Shown: positions 14,385 through 21,293 of the stretch, one piece after another
Position numbering within the stretch: the first letter of the stretch is position 1
How the letters are laid out: each line of letters starts with the position of its first letter
Virus record (IMG/VR): IMGVR_UViG_3300025849_000248
Coordinates: 1 to 22,426 of that record
Length of the DNA stretch: 22,426 nt
Origin: a virus
Reading direction: 5' to 3' (one strand)
Program-made: the position numbers and the translations under genes
The notes under the pieces: model-generated
Seen by the model: the letters and a program-made list of their open reading frames with translations, nothing else
Databases searched by the model: none
Told to the model about the DNA's origin: nothing

Positions 14385-16775
14385 ATGGCCGAAAGAATAG
14401 TAAGTCCTGGTGTTTTTACCAGAGAAAAAGATTTAACATTCTTACCACAAGGAATTAGTGATATCGGAGCAGCTTTAATAGGCCCAACAGAAACGGGTCC
14501 AGCATTTGTTCCAACAATAGTTCGTAATATGGGTGAGTTTGAAACAATCTTTGGTAAAGAAAATCAAGATTTTTATGTTCCTTTTACAGCGAAGCAATAT
14601 CTTCGTAGTGCAGGAACAGTAACAATAGTCCGTGTTTTAGGATTAGGTGGATACGCAAATGACACTATCACATTAGGTATTAGTGGTTCATTTGGACACA
14701 AAGTTGCAGCAGTTCTTAAACCTTCACGAGGCGCGACAGACCCAGACGCAACAGAATTAGCAGGGCCTACAAGTGCTTCAATCGTAATGGGAATACCTTC
14801 ATCAAGCGCATTCCAATTAGCACTTGACCCAGATAATAATGGTAGTAAAACAACATACTCATTATCATTTGATTCAAGTTCAGCTGATTACATTACAAAA
14901 GTATTTAGTGAAAACCCACAAGACGCAAACAACGAAGTTTATGTATATTCCAACTTCCAAAACACACAAAATGCAGCAGGCGCAAATGACGTAGTGACTG
15001 TAAATAGTGGTAGTGATGAATTGTTCTCATTTGATTACAATGTAGCAACTACACCTTTCATACAATCACAAAAAGTTAATTCCGCAAGAACAAGTTTATT
15101 TAAAGTAAATACTCGTTCACACGGAAGTAATATGAATTCAAAATATAGAGTCGGTATTTCTAATGTGAAACGAGCAGTTGATGTTGCTGGTTCAGATTAC
15201 GGAACATTTGACTTACAAGTAATAATCAATGACCCAACTAGCGTAGATGATGGAATAGTATTAGAAAACTTCCAAAATCTAACCTTTGATGAAGATAGTG
15301 TAAACTTTTTACCAAGAGCAATTGGTGATAAAAATACAACAATCGATTCACAAGGTAAGTTAACTCACAATGGAGATTATCCGAATCAATCACAATACAT
15401 TTTTATTAGTAATTATGATAATTTAACAGGTATTTCAGAAGAGTTAGTTCCTATGGGATTTGATAAAGTATTACAACCACACAACACTACACTTGGAATT
15501 ACTAGTGGTAGTACAATAGCAATGACTTTCCCATCTTGTTCATTTGTTGGAGCAACAAGTGGAGCAGGACAGAAAAATAATCGTGGAACATTTGACCAAA
15601 ATGTTTACTACGGATTTGATTTCAATAGTAAAGATAGTCAAAACTATTTGAAACCATTACCAACAAGTGCAGCAAATGGTAACAATGTAACTATGAGTTT
15701 GGAAGACGCATTTGGTAACGATGACGCTTCTATATTGGGAACAACATTCTCAAATGGAACAGAAAATCTATCATTATCAGATTCAGATTACAGACAATTA
15801 AAGTTCGCAGTTCCTTTTCAAGGCGGTTTTGATGGTTCAAATCCAGCAACTGAAAGAAAAACAGGAACAGACATTGTGGCAGGAAATACACAAGGGTTTG
15901 ATTTAAGTTCAGCAACAGCAACAGGTTCGTTAGCATATGTTAGAGGAATCAATGCAGTATCTAATCCAGACGAGTTTGATATTAACTTGTTAGCAATTCC
16001 AGGTGTTATACACCAATTGCACCCAAGTGTAACAAATCACGCAATTGATAAAGTAGAAGATAGAGCAGATTGTTTCTTTATCTTGGATGGTTCATCTTAT
16101 GGAAGAACAATTCAAGGAGCAAAAGACGATGTTAAAGCTCTTGATTCAAACTACGTTGGAACATATTATCCTTGGATAAAAATCTTGGATAGTGTTAAAG
16201 GTAAACCAACGTGGGTTCCACCTTCAGTAGTTCTACCGGGAGTATTTTCAAATTCTGATAGAATAGGACAAGAATGGTTCGCACCAGCAGGTCTAAATCG
16301 TGGTGGATTAACAGAAGTGTTAGAAGCACAAACAAGACTAACCAACTTAGAAAGAGATGATTTGTACGAAAATCGTATTAATCCTATCGCAACTTTCCCA
16401 GGTCAAGGTGTGGTCGTGTTTGGACAAAAGACACTACAAGCTAAACCAAGTGCTTTAGATAGAATCAACGTAAGAAGATTATTGATTAACTTGAGAAAGT
16501 TCATCGCATCATCTTCAAGATTCTTAGTATTTGAACAAAACACAAGTCAAACAAGAAGTCGTTTCTTGAATATTGTAAATCCATATATGGAACAAGTTCA
16601 AGCAAATGCCGGACTGACAGCGTTTAGGGTGGTAATGGACGAAAGTAATAACACTCCAGATGTTGTGGATAGAAACCAATTAGTTGGTCAGATATTCATA
16701 CAACCAACCAGAACAGCTGAATTCATAGTCTTAGATTTTGTAGTACAACCTTCAGGCGCATCATTCCCTGAATAA
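14385..16775 (+). CDS. Contractile tail sheath protein (T4 gp18-like)
   Basis: 796 residues (T4 gp18 has 659). The N-terminus has the sheath hallmark SPGVFTREKDLTFLPQG followed by DIGAALIGPTETGPAFVPT and a conserved region ending TVTIVRVLGLGGY. The C-terminal domain has the typical order LPGVFSNSDRIGQEWFAPAGLNRGGL, then NRINPIATFPGQGVVVFGQKTL, VRRLLINLRKFI, LVFEQNT and the closing FIVLDFVVQPSGASF. This domain forms the interlocking strands that let the sheath contract. The middle (~100-450) is variable and Ser/Asn-rich, probably surface-exposed insertions that explain the extra length. The gene has its own promoter motif, with AGGAG ten nt before the ATG, and a strong terminator after it. In T4 the tube gene follows directly; here two inverted genes intervene. 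Confidence 0.95.
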   Translation: MAERIVSPGVFTREKDLTFLPQGISDIGAALIGPTETGPAFVPTIVRNMGEFETIFGKENQDFYVPFTAKQYLRSAGTVTIVRVLGLGGYANDTITLGISGSFGHKVAAVLKPSRGATDPDATELAGPTSASIVMGIPSSSAFQLALDPDNNGSKTTYSLSFDSSSADYITKVFSENPQDANNEVYVYSNFQNTQNAAGANDVVTVNSGSDELFSFDYNVATTPFIQSQKVNSARTSLFKVNTRSHGSNMNSKYRVGISNVKRAVDVAGSDYGTFDLQVIINDPTSVDDGIVLENFQNLTFDEDSVNFLPRAIGDKNTTIDSQGKLTHNGDYPNQSQYIFISNYDNLTGISEELVPMGFDKVLQPHNTTLGITSGSTIAMTFPSCSFVGATSGAGQKNNRGTFDQNVYYGFDFNSKDSQNYLKPLPTSAANGNNVTMSLEDAFGNDDASILGTTFSNGTENLSLSDSDYRQLKFAVPFQGGFDGSNPATERKTGTDIVAGNTQGFDLSSATATGSLAYVRGINAVSNPDEFDINLLAIPGVIHQLHPSVTNHAIDKVEDRADCFFILDGSSYGRTIQGAKDDVKALDSNYVGTYYPWIKILDSVKGKPTWVPPSVVLPGVFSNSDRIGQEWFAPAGLNRGGLTEVLEAQTRLTNLERDDLYENRINPIATFPGQGVVVFGQKTLQAKPSALDRINVRRLLINLRKFIASSSRFLVFEQNTSQTRSRFLNIVNPYMEQVQANAGLTAFRVVMDESNNTPDVVDRNQLVGQIFIQPTRTAEFIVLDFVVQPSGASFPE

Positions 16776-16802
16776 TTGAACTCTTAATTAGAGAAGAATA
16801 AG

Positions 16803-16831
16803 AAAAACCCCCAAGAAATTGGGGGTTTTTT
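16803..16831. terminator. Bidirectional terminator between sheath and inverted genes
   Basis: CCCCCAA (16808-16814) pairs with TTGGGGG (16819-16825) around a GAAA tetraloop. It is flanked by AAAAA on the left and TTTTTT on the right, so it gives a U-tail in both directions. It can end the plus-strand sheath transcript and the minus-strand transcript from the inverted genes. Confidence 0.92.
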
Positions 16832-16861
16832 GTGTATGATAAAGAAGGAAAAAAATATTGA

Positions 16862-16937
16862 GAGTTCCAAATAAGTAGTCACTCACAACCCACTAAACCG
16901 ATTCCAAATTATCGTAGTCATCGGCAACCCACGAATC
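16862..16937 (-). ncRNA. Tandem stem-loop element, two covarying copies
   Basis: Two units, 37 nt apart, lie between the minus-strand gene's stop and the terminator. On the plus strand, unit A is stem GAGT 16862-16865 / ACTC 16881-16884 around TCCAAATAAGTAGTC, followed by ACAACCCAC. Unit B is stem CCGAT 16898-16902 / ATCGG 16920-16924 around TCCAAATTATCGTAGTC, followed by CAACCCAC. Loop and flank are conserved while the stem bases change in compensating fashion, the mark of a selected structure. Unit B can alternatively pair GATTC 16900-16904 with GAATC 16933-16937. The likely transcript is the 3' UTR of the minus-strand gene, where each unit begins GUGGGUUG; plus-strand use is not excluded. 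I could not match it to a known RNA family. Confidence 0.5.
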
Positions 16938-16940
16938 TAA

Positions 16941-17336
16941 TTACTTAGGATAGATAGTAAATGTATCAGCGTATTCAGCCAAACAATAACCTTGAGCTCT
17001 ATTATAGCCGTAATGTGTTTTACTACAACCCCTATACTTAATTCTAAAATTGCCAGTTATCATCATAGCCCTAACCACAGGATTCCACCTTAATCTCATC
17101 GGAATACCTTTCCACAAAGCTTGTTCGTTATCAGGAGCCAAGTAGTCATTTAAGACAAAAGCCGGTTGTTCTTGATTAGCTTCATACAATTCCATAGGAT
17201 TATGTGCATATTGATAGACATTCATAGTAAATGTCCTATTGTCATAACCAAAAGCTCTCGGAACTTGTGTATCAGCAAAATCTCTCATATAAATACCCTC
17301 GGTATCAGTTGTAATTATTTCATTATTTTCAATCAT
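16941..17336 (-). CDS. Hypothetical protein in inverted cassette (131 aa)
   Basis: 131 residues from ATG at 17336. This start is chosen because AAGGA lies about seven nt upstream, and because an earlier in-frame ATG at 17360 lies only nine nt from the -10 box and would be almost leaderless. The N-terminus is acidic (MIENNEIITTDTEGIYMRDF). The C-terminal half is aromatic and basic (GNFRIKYRGCSKTHYGYNRA), with cysteines at RGCSK and GYCLAEY; it ends DTFTIYPK. There is no signal peptide or membrane segment. I do not recognise the family. It is read against all neighbouring structural genes from its own sigma70-type promoter, as expected for an accessory or early-expressed cargo gene. The tandem stem-loop element and bidirectional terminator follow it. 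Confidence 0.75.
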   Translation of the reverse strand: MIENNEIITTDTEGIYMRDFADTQVPRAFGYDNRTFTMNVYQYAHNPMELYEANQEQPAFVLNDYLAPDNEQALWKGIPMRLRWNPVVRAMMITGNFRIKYRGCSKTHYGYNRAQGYCLAEYADTFTIYPK

Positions 17337-17368
17337 TTTGTTTCCTTTATCAATTATCATTACACTAT

Positions 17369-17397
17369 AATATAGTAAATCTTTTCATTAATGTCAA
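17369..17397 (-). promoter_or_regulatory. Sigma70-type promoter for the 131-aa gene
   Basis: On the minus strand TTGACA (17397-17392) and TATATT (17374-17369) are separated by exactly 17 nt: a perfect -35 and a 5/6 -10 box. The start codon with ribosome site lies 33 nt beyond the -10. The block 17341-17400 is a near repeat of 17641-17700. Confidence 0.85.
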
Positions 17398-17406
17398 GCT
17401 TTTTCT

Positions 17407-17631
17407 TTACATTTCTAAAGAATCTAACCACTCTTCTATTTCGTCGTGGGTCATTCTTCCGTCTTCTTCAAGAGCTTCTCTTTGTTCTTGTCTTGTTTGT
17501 GGTCTACCCATATTGTAGACTGGTCCAATGCCAGTTTCGGCTTGGAATTCTTGGTCGTGTTCAGGTAGATTACCTTGATTTCTTTGGTTCTCATAACTCA
17601 TACAACCCATAGCAAATGTTGCCATATCCAT
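17407..17631 (-). CDS. Hypothetical protein in inverted cassette (74 aa)
   Basis: 74 residues, acidic, Gln/Glu/Met-rich (MDMATFAMGCMSYENQ, RQEQREALEEDGRM), ending in a helical acidic segment EIEEWLDSLEM. No membrane segment, no recognised domain. AGGA lies ten nt before the ATG, a slightly long but usable spacing. It has its own sigma70-type promoter and is followed, only ten nt after its stop, by the -35 box of the next minus-strand promoter. No hairpin terminator is seen between the two genes, so read-through is likely. Both are probably small accessory genes expressed at a different time from the surrounding late genes. Function unknown. Confidence 0.65.
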   Translation of the reverse strand: MDMATFAMGCMSYENQRNQGNLPEHDQEFQAETGIGPVYNMGRPQTRQEQREALEEDGRMTHDEIEEWLDSLEM

Positions 17632-17665
17632 AATTAGTTTGTCCTTTCATTAATCATTACAATAT

Positions 17666-17694
17666 AATATACTATATTCCATTGCCAATGTCAA
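17666..17694 (-). promoter_or_regulatory. Sigma70-type promoter for the 74-aa gene
   Basis: On the minus strand TTGACA (17694-17689), a 17-nt spacer and TATATT (17671-17666). Identical boxes and spacing to the promoter at 17369-17397, with shared flanks (GCTTGACATT before; ATA then TGTAATGAT after the -10), indicating a duplicated promoter cassette. Confidence 0.85.
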
Positions 17695-17766
17695 GCTTTA
17701 TTTTAAAAAACTTCAATAAAACTTCTAAAACTATATCATATTAAAGATTCACTTTTTTCAAGTTTC

Positions 17767-17780
17767 TTATATTTATTATT
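17767..17780 (+). promoter_or_regulatory. Late-promoter-like motif before tail tube gene
   Basis: TTATATTTATTATT, 47 nt before the tube GTG start. It belongs to the motif set although the usual leading G is replaced by T. It restarts plus-strand late transcription after the inverted cassette. In reverse it reads AATAAATATAA, so a minus-strand role upstream of the cassette cannot be excluded. Confidence 0.5.
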
Positions 17781-17814
17781 GTATTAAGAATAAACTCTTT
17801 ATAGGAGAAGAAAA

Positions 17815-18303
17815 GTGGCTGAATTACTCGACCCAAATGATATATTTTTTACGCCGTTTGAACCAAAAGTGGCAAATCGTTTCGTTATGGAAATTGACGG
17901 AATACCAGCATATTTAGTTAAAACAATGGCAAGACCTTCAATAACTTTTGAAACTATCACACTTGACCATATTAATGTCAAGAGATATGTGAAAGGTAAA
18001 GCAGCTTGGCAACCAATTACAGTAACATTGTATGACCCAATCGTTCCATCAGGAGCACAATCGGTTATGGAGTGGGTAAGATTACATCACGAATCAGTAA
18101 CAGGTCGTGACGGATATTCTGATATGTATAAGAAAGATATTACTTTCAATGTATTAGGACCAGTTGGTGACAAAGTAGAAGAATGGACATTAAAGGGTGC
18201 ATTTATTCAAACAGCAGATTTTAGTGATATGGATTATTCTGCAAACACAGTAGCAGAAGTATCATTAACACTTCAATACGACTACGCAATACTACAATTC
18301 TAA
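17815..18303 (+). CDS. Tail tube protein (T4 gp19-like)
   Basis: 162 residues, essentially the length of T4 gp19 (163). It has the tube-protein pattern: ANRFVMEIDGIPAYLVKTMARPSI near the N-terminus, then the beta strands ITFETITLDHINVKRYVKGK and WQPITVTLYDPIVPSGAQ, a WVRLHH helix, ITFNVLGPVGDKVEEWTLKGAFI, and a closing EVSLTLQYDYAIL. It polymerises into the inner tube through which DNA passes. The start is GTG with AGGAG seven nt upstream; no ATG alternative lies near. It follows a promoter motif and begins the downstream tail/baseplate operon. Confidence 0.94.
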   Translation: MAELLDPNDIFFTPFEPKVANRFVMEIDGIPAYLVKTMARPSITFETITLDHINVKRYVKGKAAWQPITVTLYDPIVPSGAQSVMEWVRLHHESVTGRDGYSDMYKKDITFNVLGPVGDKVEEWTLKGAFIQTADFSDMDYSANTVAEVSLTLQYDYAILQF

Positions 18304-18315
18304 AGGAGAAAAATT

Positions 18316-18531
18316 ATGTGGGCTATGTTTAAAGACAACAACGATGTTAACGAAAAAGCAGTAATAGGATTTGCTTCATTCGCAGTTATGACCTTATTTG
18401 CGATTGTTGATTTAGCTACAGGAATATGGGGTCAAGATTTAGTTATAAATGATATGGTATACAATTCGTTTGTATTCGTAACATTAGGTTCTTTCGGTAT
18501 CGCAGGTGCTGAAAAGATAATGAAAAAATAA
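18316..18531 (+). CDS. Small two-TM membrane protein, holin-like
   Basis: 71 residues with two clear hydrophobic segments: about 15-37 (AVIGFASFAVMTLFAIVDLA) and about 47-65 (VYNSFVFVTLGSFGIAG). A charged N-terminus (MFKDNNDVNEK) precedes them and a basic C-terminus (EKIMKK) follows. Size and topology fit class II holins, which form inner-membrane lesions for lysis, but many unrelated small phage membrane proteins look the same and no endolysin is in view. It lies 12 nt after the tube gene with AGGAG seven nt upstream, so it is co-transcribed with late tail genes, as a holin would be. An alternative is a membrane protein that helps tail or baseplate assembly. Confidence 0.7.
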   Translation: MWAMFKDNNDVNEKAVIGFASFAVMTLFAIVDLATGIWGQDLVINDMVYNSFVFVTLGSFGIAGAEKIMKK

Positions 18532-18565
18532 TAAGTTATTAATCTTAAATAATCAAGGAGTAAAA

Positions 18566-19339
18566 ATGGCTGAAAATCAGTATGGATTTCCTACTGAGGT
18601 TCTATCTTTACCATCACAGGGTTTATTATATCCTGAAGATAGTCCTTTGCGTAGTGGAACAATAGATGTCAAATATATGACAGCAAAAGAGGAAGATATC
18701 TTAACTTCCACAAATCTAATTAATCAAGGTGTAGTAATTGACAAACTTTTAGAAAGTATAATTGCTAATCCAAAAGTTAAATTAAACGATATGTTAGTTG
18801 GTGATAAGAATGCACTAATGGTTGGAACTCGTGTCTTAGGGTATGGTAAAGCTTATGATATAACATTACTTGACCCAGATACTCGTGAAAGAGTAGAACA
18901 TAGTGTAGATTTAACAACACTAAATAATAAAAAAATAGATGAAACAGTATATGAAAATGGAAATAAATTTCTATTTGAAACACCAAATTCTAAACGAGTA
19001 ATTGAATTTAAATTATTAACTCATAAAGATGAAGAAGAAATAAGAGAAACATTGAAAGATTATGCAAAGGTTGAAAAACTAACAGGAGTATCTCAAAACT
19101 TATCTACTCGTATAAAACAATCAATTATATCAGTTGATGAAAATACAGATAGAAAGTTTATTAGTGATTTCGTTAATGATGAGTTTTTAGCACTTGACGC
19201 AAGAGCATACAGAAAGTATGCAGATTCTATCACACCCGACATTGAGTTGAAGTTTGACTACACGAGTCAAACAGGGAACCAACATAAGTTGGATGTCCCA
19301 CTCGGGATTGAATTTTTTTGGCCAGCCGCCGGAGAATAG
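18566..19339 (+). CDS. Baseplate hub assembly protein (T4 gp26-like)
   Basis: 257 residues (T4 gp26 has 208). The N-terminal block LPSQGLLYPEDSPL, then VKYMTAKEEDILTS and QGVVIDKLLESII, is the typical opening of the T4-type baseplate/tail assembly family. Residues ~80-125 (NALMVGTRVLGYGKAYDI) and the helical middle (THKDEEEIRETLKDYAK) follow. The end reads LGIEFFWPAAGE. gp26 relatives are thought to act like tail assembly chaperones before tube growth. AAGGAG lies five nt before the ATG. The 3' end overlaps another frame resembling gp51, the T4 neighbour of gene 26. A T7 run and GC-only hairpin at the overlap suggest that some ribosomes shift into it. Confidence 0.82.
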   Translation: MAENQYGFPTEVLSLPSQGLLYPEDSPLRSGTIDVKYMTAKEEDILTSTNLINQGVVIDKLLESIIANPKVKLNDMLVGDKNALMVGTRVLGYGKAYDITLLDPDTRERVEHSVDLTTLNNKKIDETVYENGNKFLFETPNSKRVIEFKLLTHKDEEEIRETLKDYAKVEKLTGVSQNLSTRIKQSIISVDENTDRKFISDFVNDEFLALDARAYRKYADSITPDIELKFDYTSQTGNQHKLDVPLGIEFFWPAAGE

Positions 19340-19535
19340 GGCGGCCATACACGAAGAACTCTTCAACATCGCATATTATGGTAATGGGTTCAGTCACAAC
19401 GAACTCTACAATATGCCAGTCCCTTTAAGAAAATTCTATGGTAGAAAACTTGTAGAAGCTAAAAAGAAAGAAGCGGACTCATACAAAAAATCTCAAGATT
19501 CACAAATAGCTCGTCCAGCGTTCCAAAAATCTTAA
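19254..19535 (+). CDS. gp51-like baseplate assembly frame, likely frameshift product
   Basis: The open frame contains HEELFNIAYYGNGFSHNELYNMPVPLRKFYGRKL and a Lys-rich tail, the short helical domain I associate with T4 gp51, which lies next to gene 26 in T4. The frame overlaps the gp26-like gene by 86 nt in the +1 (equivalently -2) frame. Internal starts (TTG 19254, ATG 19293) have no ribosome site, so independent initiation looks poor and the exact start is unsupported. A +1 shift at the T7 run (19313-19319) would give a ~322-residue fusion: gp26 residues 1-251 followed by GQPPENRAAIHEE and onward. This mirrors the G/GT tail chaperone pairs of other tailed phages. The alternative is a one-base homopolymer error in the assembly. 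Confidence 0.65.
   Translation: MTTRVKQGTNISWMSHSGLNFFGQPPENRAAIHEELFNIAYYGNGFSHNELYNMPVPLRKFYGRKLVEAKKKEADSYKKSQDSQIARPAFQKS
19313..19345 (+). promoter_or_regulatory. Putative programmed frameshift signal
   Basis: Seven T residues (19313-19319) read as TTT TTT TGG in the gp26 frame. Five nt later a GC-only stem GCCGCC (19325-19330) / GGCGGC (19340-19345) encloses a nine-base loop holding the gp26 stop TAG (19337-19339). A Phe-tRNA on TTT 19316-19318 can re-pair perfectly one base forward (+1), or two back (-2), entering the gp51-like frame. A GC-only stem is striking in this AT-rich DNA. Confidence 0.6.
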
Positions 19536-19538
19536 AAC

Positions 19539-19553
19539 TTGATATTTATTATT
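19539..19553 (+). promoter_or_regulatory. Late-promoter-like motif before tape-measure genes
   Basis: TTGATATTTATTATT begins three nt after the gp51-like stop; its core at 19541 is 37 nt before the next ATG. Member of the eight-site motif set, nearly identical to the site at 5041. Confidence 0.55.
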
Positions 19554-19577
19554 GAGTAATTACACTCGGAAAAAACT

Positions 19578-19814
19578 ATGAACAGAAAATTTGTAAAAGA
19601 AAATAAACAACTTGTCAGAGAATTTCTCGGAAGGATACTAGGTAAAGTATTGGTTGGAAAATTACATCGTGATTTAAAAAATGACCCAATCATAAAACAG
19701 ACTAAAGTTAATATCCAAAAAATAGAAAAACAAATGATGGACAAGATTGAAAAGAAAAGAAAGCAAGACCCTGACTTTGCTAAAAAGTTAGCAAAAGCTA
19801 TCGCTTCCGCTTAG
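19578..19814 (+). CDS. Small basic helical protein of unknown function
   Basis: 78 residues, rich in Lys and Arg (NRKFVKENKQLVREFLGRIL, DKIEKKRKQDPDFAKKLAKA), predicted helical, possibly amphipathic, without a membrane segment. Only a weak ribosome site (GGA nine nt upstream) is visible. It occupies the place of T4 genes 27 and 28, between gp51 and the tape measure gp29, but is far too small to be the gp27 hub. A role in tape-measure or hub assembly is possible from position alone. It has its own promoter motif and is 43 nt before the tape-measure start. Confidence 0.65.
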   Translation: MNRKFVKENKQLVREFLGRILGKVLVGKLHRDLKNDPIIKQTKVNIQKIEKQMMDKIEKKRKQDPDFAKKLAKAIASA

Positions 19815-19857
19815 TTTCAAACATTTAAATACTTAACAACAATCACTTAGGATAACA

Positions 19858-21285
19858 GTGGCAAAAGAAAAACCAAATGTATTAACTATGTCTGAGGACG
19901 AATTATCATCATTTTTTGGTGGTATGACGCCTCAACAAATCGTTAAATTTGTAAAAGATACTAAGAAAGAAATTGCAACTTTAGCTCAATCAGGAGCTGA
20001 AAGTGCCAAAGCAGAACTTAAACTCAGAAAAGATATTCTTGAAACAGTAGAAACAGAATACGATATAAAAGAAGATTCCAAAGACTTGGCTTCGGAAGTT
20101 ATGAATATGGAACTTCAAGCTGCCGGCATAACCAAGAAAGCAGCAGACCAAGCAAAACAATTAGGTGAAAGTATAAAAGATACAGTGGAAGCCATACCAG
20201 TTGTTGGTCAAGGACTTTCATCATTCTTTAATTTAGATGAGTTAGGAATGATTATTCAGAAACAAGTTTTAGGTGGATTCCAAGGTTTAACCAATATGAT
20301 TAAAGGACCTGGAACTACATCAGCAGGTATCTTTAATACTGTATTGACAGCAGGTATCGGAGCATTAGTAGCACTTATAGTTTTAGCGGTAGCAGCAATC
20401 GCTGGTGCAGCGATAAAAGTCAGAAATCTGGCAAAAGAATTAGGAACTTCAATGGCTCAAGCAAAAGACTTAGCCAAAGAAACCACATTAGCTGGATTAA
20501 TGTTAACAGGAACTGGTCAAGACGCTGAAGGTATTGGAAAAGAATTGATAGATACTTTCGGAACGTTGAACGCTGTTCAAGCCGATAACATTAGGGATAT
20601 TGGATTTTTAGCAACAAGATTTGGTGCAGCATCCAAAGACATTATTACTTTCCAAAAGTCATTATCGGATACATTCGGAGTATCGGTTGACCAAAGTGAA
20701 CAAATTGTTAGAAATGTCGGTAAATTAGCAGAAGCACAAGGTGTAGCAGCTGGTAGAGTTATAGAAGATATAGCAGCAAATACTGAAAAGTTTGCTGAAT
20801 TTGCAAAAGGTGGCGCAGATGGATTTGCACAAGCAGCAATTGAAGCTGCAAAGATTGGAACTAACTTGTCCGCAGTTCTAGGAGCAGCAGATAAATTATT
20901 AGATTTTGAATCAAGTTTGACAGCAGAATTTGAAGCACAAGTCATAACAGGAAAATCCTTTAATCTTGAAAAAGCAAGACAATTAGCACTAAACAATGAA
21001 ATTGGAGCATTAGCACAAGAACTACAAGCACAAGTAGGTTCACTTGGTGATATTCAAGCTATGAATGTTCTTGAAAGACGTTCATTAGCTCAAGCAATCG
21101 GAGTATCAACCAACGACTTAATGAAAATAGCTCGTGGTGAACAGGCAGACGCACAAGAAACCGTACAAGATAAAATAGACCAAACAAACAAAATATTAAT
21201 AGCTGGATTCGACGAAGACAAAGAAAAGATGGACGAACTAATCAGTACAACAGCAGCAAACAGTTCAAAAACATTATACGAATAG
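19858..21285 (+). CDS. Tail tape measure protein (T4 gp29-like position)
   Basis: 475 residues, Ala/Lys/Glu-rich and mostly helical, with one strongly hydrophobic stretch at about 161-187 (GALVALIVLAVAAIAGAA), the usual make-up of tape measures. Residues ~30-110 are coiled-coil-like (IVKFVKDTKKEIATLAQ). Residues ~205-420 form a globular-looking region (DTFGTLNAVQADNIRDIGF, LSDTFGVSVDQSEQIVRNVG, EAQVITGKSFNLEKARQLAL). T4 gp29 has 590 residues, so this predicts a somewhat shorter tail. It lies inside the tube, sets its length and may insert into the host membrane at ejection. The start is GTG with AGGA in front. It follows gp26/gp51-like genes and precedes a gp48/54-like gene, as in T4. No sequence motif is diagnostic; composition and context decide. 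Confidence 0.75.
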   Translation: MAKEKPNVLTMSEDELSSFFGGMTPQQIVKFVKDTKKEIATLAQSGAESAKAELKLRKDILETVETEYDIKEDSKDLASEVMNMELQAAGITKKAADQAKQLGESIKDTVEAIPVVGQGLSSFFNLDELGMIIQKQVLGGFQGLTNMIKGPGTTSAGIFNTVLTAGIGALVALIVLAVAAIAGAAIKVRNLAKELGTSMAQAKDLAKETTLAGLMLTGTGQDAEGIGKELIDTFGTLNAVQADNIRDIGFLATRFGAASKDIITFQKSLSDTFGVSVDQSEQIVRNVGKLAEAQGVAAGRVIEDIAANTEKFAEFAKGGADGFAQAAIEAAKIGTNLSAVLGAADKLLDFESSLTAEFEAQVITGKSFNLEKARQLALNNEIGALAQELQAQVGSLGDIQAMNVLERRSLAQAIGVSTNDLMKIARGEQADAQETVQDKIDQTNKILIAGFDEDKEKMDELISTTAANSSKTLYE

Positions 21286-21293
21286 GATGAAAA

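Noticed and set aside
16862-16937. CRISPR-like repeat pair
   Set aside because: Only two imperfect units that share the loop but not the stem, with no spacer of constant length and no cas genes; a structured RNA fits better.
17358-17360. Upstream ATG of the 131-aa minus-strand gene
   Set aside because: Only nine nt from the -10 box, giving an almost leaderless message; the ATG at 17336 has AAGGA in front.
17166-17612. Plus-strand open frames opposite the inverted cassette
   Set aside because: Their products are Phe/Ile/Leu-rich antisense shadows; the minus strand has promoters, ribosome sites and sensible proteins.
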